From positions 1 to 39,727 of the forward strand of contig JAMCWK010000132.1 in the NCBI GenBank assembly GCA_023481105.1: DNA of 39,727 nucleotides. The letters run 5' to 3'. A program made the translations under genes and the position numbers. Each line of letters opens with the position of its first letter. The stretch's first letter is position 1. The notes under the pieces were generated by a model. It searched no databases. It was not told the origin of the DNA and saw only the letters and a list, made by a program, of their open reading frames with translations. Positions 8,442 to 17,407 of the stretch are shown here, piece after piece. This DNA is from Acidobacteriota bacterium. Lineage in GTDB: Bacteria > Acidobacteriota > Terriglobia > Acidiferrales > UBA7541.

Positions 8442-11400
8442 TTAGAACGAGAGTTTGAAGCCGAATTGCATTTCGCGCGGATCGCGATAGCTGGTGATCC
8501 GGCCGAAGGTGCCACTCGTCAGGTTGGTGTTGACGCCGAACGGGTTCGTATGGTTGAAGACGTTGAAGGTCTCCCAGCGGAACTGGAAGCGGAAGCGTTC
8601 GGTGATCAGAATGTTCTTGAAGAGCGAGAAGTCTATCTTCCAGAAGCCCGGCCCGTAGGCCACGCCTCTGCCGGACGTTCCAGCGCGAGAATTGGCGCAG
8701 AATGCGGTCGGGGCTTGGCCGCTCGTGGGACAGACCGGTGCGAACACCGAGGTGTCCAGCCACGGCACGCCGATGTTCGATTGGAAGCTCGTGCCATGCG
8801 GGCTGGTGGAGGGGTCGCCGATGCGGTCCGGCCGGCCACCCGCCGAGCTGGTGGAGATGTTGTATCCCTGGCCGCCCGAATCGGACCCCGAGGCGGTGAC
8901 GGTGAGCGGCAGCCCGGTGTAGGCATAGAAAATCCCGGAGGTCTGCCAGCCACCCAGCAAATGCCCGAGCACACCGCTTTGGTCCTTCCTCCATGGCAAC
9001 TCGTAAACCCAGTTCGCGGTGAGGATCTGGCGGCGATCCAATTGCGAAGCGCCGTACTCGGCCCGGATGTTGTAGTGGTTTTGGGGCGAAGAGCTGCGGT
9101 CCGTCTGCGCGGTGGTGAGACCGTGCGACCAGGTGTAGCTGAAATTCAGGCTGCTGTTGCCGGAGAAACGCTTCTGCAAGCTGAACTGCATGCTGTTGTA
9201 GTTCGACGTGAAGATGGAGAGGATGGAATTAATAGGCCCATAGCCAAGATACGGGCGCACGGCGTTGATGTGCGGGCTGGCCGTGCCCGTGGTCTGGCAA
9301 GGAGTATTGAGTTGACCGGCGGTACAAACTACCGGCACACCGTTTCTGATTAACAATTGGCCGGGAGTCGGCTGATTGATGTCGGCGATGCCGATCAGGT
9401 GCGTGCCCTTGTTGCCGTAATACCCGAGGGCCAGGATCATTCGCCCGGGCACCTCCTGCTGCACGTCCAAGCTCCAGGACTGTGCGTATGGAATCTTCAT
9501 GTCCGGGCTGGTTGCGCGCAAGGGAATGGGGCTCGCCGACAACGTGGGAGATGCCGCCGTCGGATTTTCGAAGCGGGTGGTGGAGATACTCACACTCTGA
9601 GTGAACGGCGGGTTGATGAAAATATTCTGCTCCAGAATACCGACTAGGCCGGAATCGTAGGCGAGGCCGTAGCCGCCGCGAATGGCCGTCTTGCCTTTGC
9701 CGAAGGGATCCCAGGCAAAGCCGAGACGCGGAGCGAAGTTCAGATTATCTTCCTTCGCGACTTTTGTCCCGTACTTCGCACCCGCGGCGCCGGCAATGAT
9801 GATGCCGTTCAAGGGATCGAACGTGCCGGTCGCGCTGGTGATCAGTCCGGTAGTGGCGCTCACAACCGGAGCCAAGGCCGGGTCGTAGGAGGCCGGGTCA
9901 AAGGTGGTCAGCAGCTTGTTGTTATCGTGAGGCTGGCGGAACAGGGAGTGACGCAAGCCGAAATCGAGCGTCAGATTCGGATGCACTTTCCAGCTGTCCT
10001 GTACATACCACTCCAGCTGGTTGGTCTGGATGTCAGGAGTGAGATCGAGCGACGCCTGGGTGAACAGGTTGGCGTTGCCGAGCAGGAAGTTGGCCCATGT
10101 CTGCTGGAAGTTGGCGTCCGCGGTCTGACAGCTCGCATTGCAGGTCGGGGTCGTGGTTAGACCGGTTGTTTGGGCGCCAAAGGCGTTGAAATTGAACGAC
10201 CCGGCGTTATTGCCCGCGGCATTCTCGGTCTTTTGGTAATGGTTGTAACTGAAGCCGAACTTCAACGTGTGCCGGCTGAACTGCTTGGACAAGTTGGCAA
10301 ACACGTTGTGATTGCGGTTGAAGTCGTCGTAGGGACCAAATCCGGTGACGGTGGAAGGGCCGTTCGTGAAGGAGGTCGCGGGAATTCGGCCCAGCGTCAC
10401 CGCAAACGGCAGCGGCGTGGTGATCGTGGATTGCGACGACGAAATCCTTCCGGCCAAGCGGCTGACGATGGCGCCATAGGAGTACGCGTAGCCGGCTTCC
10501 ATCACGAATGAGGGCGTGAAGACATTCACGCTCTTGACCACCCAGCTCCGCCCGGGGGAATTCGTGGCTGTGTTGGAAACTCCTGGAAGCACCGCGCCCG
10601 TAAAGAGCCCGCCGGGCTCCTTGGTGGGGATGGTGTCATTGAGGAAGCGCACGAACACGGACCAGCGCGGGCCGAAGACGTGATCCACACGAGCCAGTTC
10701 CTGCCGCGTGCGGAACTGCGATTGGAAAGTCAGAAACAACTGGTGGGTCTCTGGGTTGGTAGGAGGCGGTATGTTGTTCCAAATCGCGTTGATGTATTCC
10801 TGGGCGATCGGGTTGATCACGGCAACAGTTGTGCCCACAGGGTTGGCCCCGCAGGAGTTCGATGCCAGTGTGGTCGGGCTCAGACAGACGTTCTTCGTAA
10901 AGATCCCCTGCTTTTCCGCCGCGGTGGGGACCGAAGCCGTTCTGGAGGCGGGAACATTCTGGCGGCGGAACTCCTGGGAGAAGAAGAAGAAAGTTTTACG
11001 GTCCTCCTTCTTGGTGCCATACAGACCGGGGATGATGACCGGGCCACTGAGGGTCCAGCCGAAATTGTTGTAGCGGAGAGGCGCGCGATCGCGGCCAGTG
11101 GCATTGTTGACGTAGTTGTTGGCGTTGAAAATGTCGTTGCGCACGAATTCGTAGGCGTTGCCGTGCCAGTCGCTGCCACCGGAACGTGTAATCACGTTCA
11201 CGTTGCCCGAAGCCGCGCGGCCAAATTCCGCGGAATAGATGTTGCGCAGCACCTTGAATTCGGCAATCGCTTCCACGCTGGGATAATTGAGCAGCGTCAG
11301 GTTGGAGCCGCGGTCCACGTTGTCCGCGCCGTCCACCGTCCAATTGTTCGCGCTGGTGCGCTGACCGTTGATGGAAAACGACAACACGTTGGTCTGGCCC

Positions 11401-11936
11401 GAGGGGTTGGTGGTGCCGACATACAGCTGGTCGGTGCCGCCGTAGGAAACGCCTGGCGAAAGCGAGACCAACTGCTCATAGTTGCGATTGTTCAGCGAAA
11501 GTTCCCGGACCTGCGCGCCGGTGATGAGGCTTCCAGCGATGGCCGATTCGGTTTCTACCTGAATCGCCGCCGCCTCCACGGTCACCGTCTCCACAACGCT
11601 GCCGACCTGCATGGTGACGTCGGAGCGATAGATCTCGCCCACGTTCAGGTCGATGGAGGAGATCGTGACCTTCTTGAAGCCCTTGGCCTCGACAGTCACC
11701 GAATAATGCCCGACGAGGAGCTTGGGGACCGTGTAAAGCCCAGTCGCGCCGGACTCCACTTCGCGGACGACGATTCCTTTGTCCGTATTGATGACGGTCA
11801 CTTTGGCGCCCGGAATCGCCGCCCCGGTGGAATCCATCACCGCGCCGGTAATCGTGCCAAAGACGTCCTGCGCAACCGCGCCGGCGCCACAAAGCAGCAC
11901 CACTGCGAGCAATGCAACAAAATTCCTATTTTTCAT
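8442..11936 (-). CDS. Oar-like TonB-dependent receptor with carboxypeptidase-regulatory-like N-terminal domain (TBDR 3)
   Basis: This 1164-residue outer-membrane receptor has a signal peptide at about 1-22 (LLAVVLLCGAGAVAQ). The regulatory-like domain lies at about 28-108 (GTITGAVMDSTGAAIPGAKV). The plug contains LSLNNRNYEQLVSLSPG, NWTVDGADNVDRG and RSGGSDWHGNAYEFVRN. The barrel ends in Phe (FGFKLSF). The motif LSLNNRNYEQL and the short plug differ from TBDR 1 and 2, so this is a more distant paralog with a probably different ligand. The start is supported by the signal peptide and a GGGAGA ribosome site. Its promoter lies only about 50 nt past the murA stop, and no hairpin was seen between them, so some read-through from the peptidoglycan operon is possible. 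Confidence 0.93.
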   Translation of the reverse strand: MKNRNFVALLAVVLLCGAGAVAQDVFGTITGAVMDSTGAAIPGAKVTVINTDKGIVVREVESGATGLYTVPKLLVGHYSVTVEAKGFKKVTISSIDLNVGEIYRSDVTMQVGSVVETVTVEAAAIQVETESAIAGSLITGAQVRELSLNNRNYEQLVSLSPGVSYGGTDQLYVGTTNPSGQTNVLSFSINGQRTSANNWTVDGADNVDRGSNLTLLNYPSVEAIAEFKVLRNIYSAEFGRAASGNVNVITRSGGSDWHGNAYEFVRNDIFNANNYVNNATGRDRAPLRYNNFGWTLSGPVIIPGLYGTKKEDRKTFFFFSQEFRRQNVPASRTASVPTAAEKQGIFTKNVCLSPTTLASNSCGANPVGTTVAVINPIAQEYINAIWNNIPPPTNPETHQLFLTFQSQFRTRQELARVDHVFGPRWSVFVRFLNDTIPTKEPGGLFTGAVLPGVSNTATNSPGRSWVVKSVNVFTPSFVMEAGYAYSYGAIVSRLAGRISSSQSTITTPLPFAVTLGRIPATSFTNGPSTVTGFGPYDDFNRNHNVFANLSKQFSRHTLKFGFSYNHYQKTENAAGNNAGSFNFNAFGAQTTGLTTTPTCNASCQTADANFQQTWANFLLGNANLFTQASLDLTPDIQTNQLEWYVQDSWKVHPNLTLDFGLRHSLFRQPHDNNKLLTTFDPASYDPALAPVVSATTGLITSATGTFDPLNGIIIAGAAGAKYGTKVAKEDNLNFAPRLGFAWDPFGKGKTAIRGGYGLAYDSGLVGILEQNIFINPPFTQSVSISTTRFENPTAASPTLSASPIPLRATSPDMKIPYAQSWSLDVQQEVPGRMILALGYYGNKGTHLIGIADINQPTPGQLLIRNGVPVVCTAGQLNTPCQTTGTASPHINAVRPYLGYGPINSILSIFTSNYNSMQFSLQKRFSGNSSLNFSYTWSHGLTTAQTDRSSSPQNHYNIRAEYGASQLDRRQILTANWVYELPWRKDQSGVLGHLLGGWQTSGIFYAYTGLPLTVTASGSDSGGQGYNISTSSAGGRPDRIGDPSTSPHGTSFQSNIGVPWLDTSVFAPVCPTSGQAPTAFCANSRAGTSGRGVAYGPGFWKIDFSLFKNILITERFRFQFRWETFNVFNHTNPFGVNTNLTSGTFGRITSYRDPREMQFGFKLSF

Positions 11937-12087
11937 GAACAGATCTCCCTCTGGAAGTTATCCCGGCTCAATCGCTGCGCGGAAAATCCGCCACGCAGTT
12001 CTAAGCGCACCTCGGGTAAAGAGAAAACGATGGTAGGACGACAGGCATCCCCTGAATCCGAAGCCACCCTGCACCCCTGATTCAGAA
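11937..12087 (-). promoter_or_regulatory. Long 5' leader of TBDR 3
   Basis: The leader has the same length as in TBDR 1 and 2 (152 nt from -10 box to start codon), with a diverged but recognisable G-rich initial block (12061-12078; minus strand AGGGGTGCAGGGTGGCTT) and ribosome-site block (11943-11960). The middle is unrelated in sequence. Function is unknown. Confidence 0.45.
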
Positions 12088-12116
12088 AAAGTAGCACCGC
12101 GCGATATGTGAGTCAA
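12088..12116 (-). promoter_or_regulatory. Sigma70-type promoter of TBDR 3
   Basis: Minus strand TTGACT (12111-12116), a 17-nt spacer and TACTTT (12088-12093). It is the third member of the conserved receptor-promoter set, with a one-base change in the -10 box. Confidence 0.8.
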
Positions 12117-12165
12117 GCAAATCGGAAGCAAATCCAGCGAGTTGCGCAAGCTTTCGCGGCGCAGG

Positions 12166-13425
12166 CTAATTCACACGCTCGATGCGCGCGCCTAGGGCGC
12201 CCAGCTTCTGCTCCAGGCGCTCGTAGCCGCGGTCCAGGTGGTACACGCGGTCAATGATCGTTTCGCCCTCTGCCACGAGAGCGGCCAACACCAGCGAAGC
12301 GCTGGCGCGCAAGTCGGAAGCCTGCACGCTGGCGCCGCTCAGGCGCGCCGGTCCGCGCACCACGGCGCGGCGCCCCTCGACGACAATCTGCCCGCCCATG
12401 CGCACCATTTCCTGCGCGTGCAAAAACCGGTTTTCGAAAATGGTTTCGGTAATCACCGACGTACCCGCGGCCTGCGTCATCAGGGCCATGTACTGCGCCT
12501 GCATGTCGGTGGCAAAGCCGGGATACTCCTCAGTGGTCACGTCCACGGCGGCGAGCGGGCCGCCGTTGTGCACGCGCAGGCCTTTGGCTTCAGCTCGAAT
12601 CACGATTCCCGACTGCTCCAACTTTTCAATCACCGCCGTCAGGTGCGCGGGCTCGCAGTGCGTGAGCAGCAATTCGCCGCCGGTGATGGCGCCGGCCACC
12701 AACAATGTGCCGGCCTCGATGCGATCGGGGATGATGGTGTGCGTGGCGCCGTGCAGCGCTGGGACGCCGCGGATGCGCACGGTGGACGTCCCCGCACCTT
12801 CCACGCGCGCGCCCATGGCGTTCAACAGCGCGGCCAGGTCGCTGATCTCCGGCTCGCGCGCGGCGTTTTCCAGCAGCGATTCGCCCTCGGCCAGCGCCGC
12901 AGCCATCATGGCGTTCTCCGTGCCGGTGACAGTGATCTTGTCGAAAAGTAGTCGCGCGCCGCGAAGCCGCTGCGCCCGTGCCTCCACGTAGCCGTGTTCC
13001 GTGGAGATTTCCGCGCCCAATTTTTCGAGCGCCTGGATATGCAAATCAATCGGCCGCGCGCCGATCGCGCACCCGCCGGGAAGCGAAACTCTTGCGTAGC
13101 CGGTACGCGCCACCAGCGGGCCCAGCGTCAGCACCGAGGCGCGCATGGTCTTCACCAACTCGTAGGGCGCTTCGGCATGCGACACGCGTTCCGCGCGGAT
13201 GGACACGGCGTCGGGCGTGGCCGGCGACATCTCCACCTGCGCTTCCATGTGCGCCAGGAGCTTGCCCATGGTGACGATGTCGCGCACGCGCGGCACATTG
13301 CGCAGGTGCACCGGCTCCGAAGTCAACAGCGCCGCGGCCATCGCCGGCAGCGCCGCGTTCTTCGCGCCGCTGACGCGGACCGTGCCCTCCAGCCGCCTGC
13401 CGCCGTGGATGCGAAATTTTTCCAT
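12166..13425 (-). CDS. murA: UDP-N-acetylglucosamine 1-carboxyvinyltransferase
   Basis: MurA transfers enolpyruvate from PEP to UDP-GlcNAc, the first committed cytoplasmic step of peptidoglycan synthesis. The 419-residue length is typical. The substrate-binding Lys22-Asn23 pair is present in SGAKNAALP, and the catalytic loop [15 protein letters not shown] has its cysteine at residue 119 (Cys115 in E. coli numbering). That is the fosfomycin-targeted residue, so a sensitive-type enzyme is expected. The gene begins 19 nt after the murQ stop and is the last gene of the nagZ/amiE-fusion, murQ, murA operon. A weak ribosome site (AAGGAAG) lies about 13 nt upstream. Pairing murA with salvage genes is unusual and links recycled and new precursor supply. 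Confidence 0.97.
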   Translation of the reverse strand: MEKFRIHGGRRLEGTVRVSGAKNAALPAMAAALLTSEPVHLRNVPRVRDIVTMGKLLAHMEAQVEMSPATPDAVSIRAERVSHAEAPYELVKTMRASVLTLGPLVARTGYARVSLPGGCAIGARPIDLHIQALEKLGAEISTEHGYVEARAQRLRGARLLFDKITVTGTENAMMAAALAEGESLLENAAREPEISDLAALLNAMGARVEGAGTSTVRIRGVPALHGATHTIIPDRIEAGTLLVAGAITGGELLLTHCEPAHLTAVIEKLEQSGIVIRAEAKGLRVHNGGPLAAVDVTTEEYPGFATDMQAQYMALMTQAAGTSVITETIFENRFLHAQEMVRMGGQIVVEGRRAVVRGPARLSGASVQASDLRASASLVLAALVAEGETIIDRVYHLDRGYERLEQKLGALGARIERVN

Positions 13426-13444
13426 TGCTAGAGAATTTCTTCCT

Positions 13445-14347
13445 TCAACTCCCCAGGGCCTTCCTCAAATTACCACCTGCAAGCTTCAGCCTGCGCCGCG
13501 CTTCAACGGCGCTCACGCGTGCTCTGAGCATCACCAGCGCAACGCGCAAATCGTGTACGGCCTGACGCGCGGCGCGTTCCACTTCAGACACGCTCGCGCC
13601 CGTCGCTGCCTGCAAAATGCGCAATCCGCGGCGCCGTAACTTCTGGTTGGTCAGAGCTACGTTGATCATCCAGTTGTCATACACGTAGCCGAGCCGCACC
13701 ATCGCTGCCGTAGAGAGCATGTTCAGGACCATTTTCTGCGCTGTGCCGGCCTTCATGCGCGTGGAGCCGGCTATCACCTCGGGTCCCACCTCGAGCGTGA
13801 TGGCGATTCGTGCCAGCCGAGCCACCGCGGAACGGGGATTGCAAGTGATGCCAATCGTCGCCGCGCCGCGCTGCCGCGCATAGCGCAGCGCGCAGAGGAC
13901 GTAGGGCGTCGCACCGCTTGCGGAAAGGCCAACGACCACATCTTTGGCAGAAACTTTTTTCTTGCGCAGATCGCGTGCGCCTTGCGCGGCGTCATCTTCG
14001 GCGCCCTCGGCCGCGCGCACCAGAGCGCGCCGCCCACCAGCGATGATTCCTTGCACCAGTTGCGGCGAGACGCCAAATGTCGGCGGACATTCGGAAGCAT
14101 CCAGCACGGCCAGCCGCCCGCTGGTCCCCGCGCCGACATAGATGAGCCTCCCGCCGCGACGCAGCGCCGCCGCAATCGTATCCACTGCGCGCGCAATCTT
14201 TGGAATCTCCTTCGCCACTGTGCGCGCCACGCCGGCATCTTCGCGGTTGATGATGCGCAGAATTTCTGCGGTGGATTTCAGGTCCAGCCCGCGCGAGCGC
14301 GCGTTGCGCCGCTCGGTTGCGTGCGGTGTCTTCCGGTTTCGTTTCAC
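13445..14347 (-). CDS. murQ: N-acetylmuramic acid 6-phosphate etherase
   Basis: MurQ removes the lactyl ether from MurNAc-6-phosphate to give GlcNAc-6-phosphate and D-lactate in the cytoplasm. The SIS-domain signature is complete. It includes [19 protein letters not shown], then ASECPPT with the catalytic Glu (about residue 86), AAEGAED with the second acidic residue (about 114), and [16 protein letters not shown] near the C-terminus. The frame opens at an ATG at 14419, but that start lacks a ribosome site and overlaps the upstream gene by 38 nt. A GTG at 14347 gives a 300-residue protein matching the usual length (E. coli 298), and is preferred. The gene sits between the NagZ-AmiE fusion and murA. 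No murR or murP neighbour is present. Confidence 0.93.
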   Translation of the reverse strand: MKRNRKTPHATERRNARSRGLDLKSTAEILRIINREDAGVARTVAKEIPKIARAVDTIAAALRRGGRLIYVGAGTSGRLAVLDASECPPTFGVSPQLVQGIIAGGRRALVRAAEGAEDDAAQGARDLRKKKVSAKDVVVGLSASGATPYVLCALRYARQRGAATIGITCNPRSAVARLARIAITLEVGPEVIAGSTRMKAGTAQKMVLNMLSTAAMVRLGYVYDNWMINVALTNQKLRRRGLRILQAATGASVSEVERAARQAVHDLRVALVMLRARVSAVEARRRLKLAGGNLRKALGS

Positions 14348-14381
14348 AGCGGAATTATAGCCGCAATCCGCAAAGCGCTCC

Positions 14382-17267
14382 TCAGGGTTTGAGGCCGAGT
14401 GCTTCGAAGACTGCATCATGCACGGCGGGGCGCACGGCTTTGATTTTTTCGTTTTCCGCGGAGGGATGCACGCGATTGGTCAGCAGGATGACGAACATCT
14501 CTTTTTCAGGGTCGATCCAGATGGAGGTACCGGTGTAGCCGAGGTGGCCGAAGCTACGCGCGGAAAAATATTTTCCGCTTTGTGATTGCTCCGACGGCAC
14601 GTCCCAACCCAACGCGCGCGACATCTCGCCGACTCGCACGGCCCGCGTAAACTGCGCAATCATGCTGCGGCTCAGCAGGCGCTGGTGTGCATACTGTCCG
14701 CCGTTCAGCAGCATCTGGCAGAACGCAGCGAGGTCCGCGGCCGTGGAGAAAAGTCCCGCGTCGCCGGCCACGCCGCCCATGGCCCAGGAGTTCTGGTCGT
14801 GGACTTCGCCGTGCACCAGCCGCTGGCGAAACATCGTGTCGTCTTCCGTGGGCGCGATGCGCACGCGCAAATTCTTCGGCGGATTGAATTGCGAATCGCT
14901 CATCCCCAGCGGCGCAAAGATGCGCTCGCGGGCAAACTGGTCGAGCGATTTGCCAGACACGCGCTCCACAATTTCGCCCAGCAGAATGAAGCCAATATCC
15001 GAGTATTCGATTTTGGTTCCCGGTTCGGAGACGAGCGGCTCGGCCAGCGCCAGCGCCAAAATTTCTTTTTTGTTTTTCGCGGTCAGGAAATACTGCTTCC
15101 AGCCCGGCAGTCCCGATGTATGCAGCAACAGTTGCCGCACCGTGACGGCCTTGCGCGACTCCGTGGCATTCGCTCCCTTGCTCCACTCCGGCAGGAAGCG
15201 TGAGACGGGCGCGTCGAGCTGCACGCGGTTGGCTGCGACGAGCATGGCGATGGCCGTCGTCGTAACCACCGCCTTGGTCAGCGAAGCGACATCGTAAATT
15301 GTTTTCGGCGTCACCACAGGCGCTTTTGCGTCGAACGTCTGCGCGCCGAACGGGTGCACGATGAGCTCGCCGCGCACTCCCACGGCTAGCACGCCGCCGG
15401 GAAACGCTTTGTCGGCGACGGCACGGTCGAGGATTTCGTACGCGGGCTTCAGCCGCGCGTCCATTTCCGCGGGCGCCACGCGGAGCTTCATCGGATTGGC
15501 TGCCACGCTCATTCCATCGCCAGCCTTCACGGTCCCCGGCACGCTCACGGGAATTCTCCCGCCGATGGCTGTCTGTCCGAAAAGCGCGCGGCCCGCGGCG
15601 CGCTGCGCCACGTCCTGCGTGGAAAAGACGGAGACCCACGTCTTGGCGTTGGGAAATTTTTCGACGATGTACGGGCTGCCGAAGGACACGACCACTGCGG
15701 GCTTGCCCGCGGCCAGCAGCGTGTTGACAAGCGCCGTCTGATTTTCCGGCAGGCCCACGGTGCCCTTGCGGTCGGCCACGCGCACGAAGAGCGCGACGAT
15801 GGCCACATCGTAGCTTTCCGGCGGCGGCAGCTTCACCGTTTCCACTTTCACGAAACGCGTGTCCGTGCGCACGGCAGCGAAGGCATCCACACGCCCGCGA
15901 ATTTCTCGTTCGAGAAATTCCGCGGGGTAGGGGTCGGGGTCGCCGGCGACTGCGACCAGCAGCACGCGCTGCGGCTTGGTGGCGTCGAGTGGCAATACGT
16001 GTTGCTCATCGCGCAGCAGGGTGACGCCGCGGTCGGCGATTTCCTGCGCCTGCGCCACAAATTCCGGCCGGCGAAAAGCTGTGTTGAGCTTGTCGAGGTC
16101 CACCAACCGCTCTTTGTAAAGGCCGAGCTTTGCTTTGGCGCGGAGCACGCGGCGCACAGCCTCATCAATGCGCGCCATGGGGATGCGGCCGTTGGCAACG
16201 GCATCTTTCAGGCCCGCAATCGCTGCGTTGGGAATCGGCGGCACGAGGAGCACGTCCGCGCCCGCGGCGATGGAGCGGATGGCGACTTCCGCCGGCGGGT
16301 AGCGCGAAGTCACGCCGCCCATGTCCAGCGCGTCGGTGACCACAATTCCTTCGAATTTCATTTCCTTGCGCAGCAATTCCGTCAAGATCTTTTCAGACAT
16401 CGTGGCGGGCAATTCCGTGTTGGGCTCCAGCGCAGGCACGGCCAGGTGGCCGGTCATGATGGTGCTCACTCCGGCAGCAATCGCCGCGCGGAAGGGCACT
16501 AGTTCGACCGCGTCGAGGCGCGCGCGGTCGCCCTTCACCGCGGAAAGGTCAATGTGCGAATCCACGCTGGTGTCGCCGTGGCCGGGGAAATGTTTCGCCG
16601 TGGCCAGCGCGCCGTTCTCTTCCACGCCGCGCACGAATTCTTTTACGAACTCCGCCACTTTTTGCGGGTCCTCGCCGAAGGAGCGCGTGTTGATGATGGG
16701 GTTGTCGGGATTGATGTTCACGTCGGCCACCGGCGCGAACACCCAGTGCACGCCGACAGCGCGCGCTTCCGTGGCGGTGATTTTGCCCATGGTGTAGGCC
16801 ACGTGCGGATCGCCGGTGGCAGCCACGCCCATGGCGTGCGGAAACGCCGTGCCCTCGTCCAAGCGCATGGCCGTGCCGCGCTCGAAGTCCGCGGCCACCA
16901 GCAGCGGAATTTTCGCGCGACGCTGCAACTGGTTGGCCAGCGCCGCAGTGGGATACGCCTGGCTGTACTCGATGCCCAGCGGCGAACCGCGCGTCTGCAC
17001 CACGATGCCTGCGACGTGGTTCTGCTCCACTTGGCGCAACAATTCCTTGTACTGCTCGGTTTCCGTGGAGAGGAAGCCGCCGTAGTAAAAGACCATGACC
17101 AGCTGCCCGAGCTTTTCCTCGAGCGTCATCTTCTTCAGCGTGCGCTCCACCCATTTTTCCGCGTCGCGAGGCAGCTTGGTCGAGGGCAGGGAAGCCTTCT
17201 GGGTGCGCGCGGGGTAAGCGAGGAAAAGCAGCAGTGCAACCGGCAGCAGGAGCCAGCGGTTACGCAT
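14382..17267 (-). CDS. Exported fusion of NagZ-type beta-N-acetylglucosaminidase (GH3) and AmiE-type serine hydrolase
   Basis: The 961-residue protein starts at the ATG at 17267, which gives a signal peptide (RWLLLPVALLLFLAYPART). The open frame extends to 17351 without support. The N-terminal half is GH3. It has KHFPGHGDT (225-233) with the Asp-Ser-His loop (236-238) characteristic of NagZ enzymes, and VVTDALDMGG with the expected nucleophile Asp near 312. From about 600 a class-C beta-lactamase-like domain follows, with SLTK (662-665), YSD (755-757) and HLGYTG (908-913). By analogy with B. subtilis NagZ and AmiE it would release GlcNAc and then strip the peptide from MurNAc. It heads the operon with murQ and murA. 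Related two-domain proteins are known from Bacteroidota, so the architecture itself is not unique. Confidence 0.93.
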   Translation of the reverse strand: MRNRWLLLPVALLLFLAYPARTQKASLPSTKLPRDAEKWVERTLKKMTLEEKLGQLVMVFYYGGFLSTETEQYKELLRQVEQNHVAGIVVQTRGSPLGIEYSQAYPTAALANQLQRRAKIPLLVAADFERGTAMRLDEGTAFPHAMGVAATGDPHVAYTMGKITATEARAVGVHWVFAPVADVNINPDNPIINTRSFGEDPQKVAEFVKEFVRGVEENGALATAKHFPGHGDTSVDSHIDLSAVKGDRARLDAVELVPFRAAIAAGVSTIMTGHLAVPALEPNTELPATMSEKILTELLRKEMKFEGIVVTDALDMGGVTSRYPPAEVAIRSIAAGADVLLVPPIPNAAIAGLKDAVANGRIPMARIDEAVRRVLRAKAKLGLYKERLVDLDKLNTAFRRPEFVAQAQEIADRGVTLLRDEQHVLPLDATKPQRVLLVAVAGDPDPYPAEFLEREIRGRVDAFAAVRTDTRFVKVETVKLPPPESYDVAIVALFVRVADRKGTVGLPENQTALVNTLLAAGKPAVVVSFGSPYIVEKFPNAKTWVSVFSTQDVAQRAAGRALFGQTAIGGRIPVSVPGTVKAGDGMSVAANPMKLRVAPAEMDARLKPAYEILDRAVADKAFPGGVLAVGVRGELIVHPFGAQTFDAKAPVVTPKTIYDVASLTKAVVTTTAIAMLVAANRVQLDAPVSRFLPEWSKGANATESRKAVTVRQLLLHTSGLPGWKQYFLTAKNKKEILALALAEPLVSEPGTKIEYSDIGFILLGEIVERVSGKSLDQFARERIFAPLGMSDSQFNPPKNLRVRIAPTEDDTMFRQRLVHGEVHDQNSWAMGGVAGDAGLFSTAADLAAFCQMLLNGGQYAHQRLLSRSMIAQFTRAVRVGEMSRALGWDVPSEQSQSGKYFSARSFGHLGYTGTSIWIDPEKEMFVILLTNRVHPSAENEKIKAVRPAVHDAVFEALGLKP

Positions 17268-17318
17268 CGCGCCGGAGTGGAGCACCGAAAGTTCGCCGCG
17301 CGAGCGCAGCGGTAAACA

Positions 17319-17347
17319 TTGACGCTTGCATGCTGCCGCTGTATATA
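17319..17347 (+). promoter_or_regulatory. Sigma70-type promoter of the AmiE-NamZ unit
   Basis: TTGACG (17319-17324), a 17-nt spacer and TATATA (17342-17347) lie 61 nt before the start codon at 17408. The palindromic TATATA could double as the -10 box of a minus-strand promoter for the divergent NagZ-AmiE gene. Its upstream box on that strand (TTTCCA at 17 nt) is poor. Confidence 0.8.
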
Positions 17348-17407
17348 ACACACGGGAATGCAGATGGAAAATGGAAAATAGAAATTAGAAGAGAGGAAAA
17401 AGAAATC

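Noticed and set aside
14348-14419. Longer MurQ start at the ATG at 14419
   Set aside because: No ribosome site, overlaps the preceding gene, and the extra residues are absent from the usual MurQ length. Not fully excluded.
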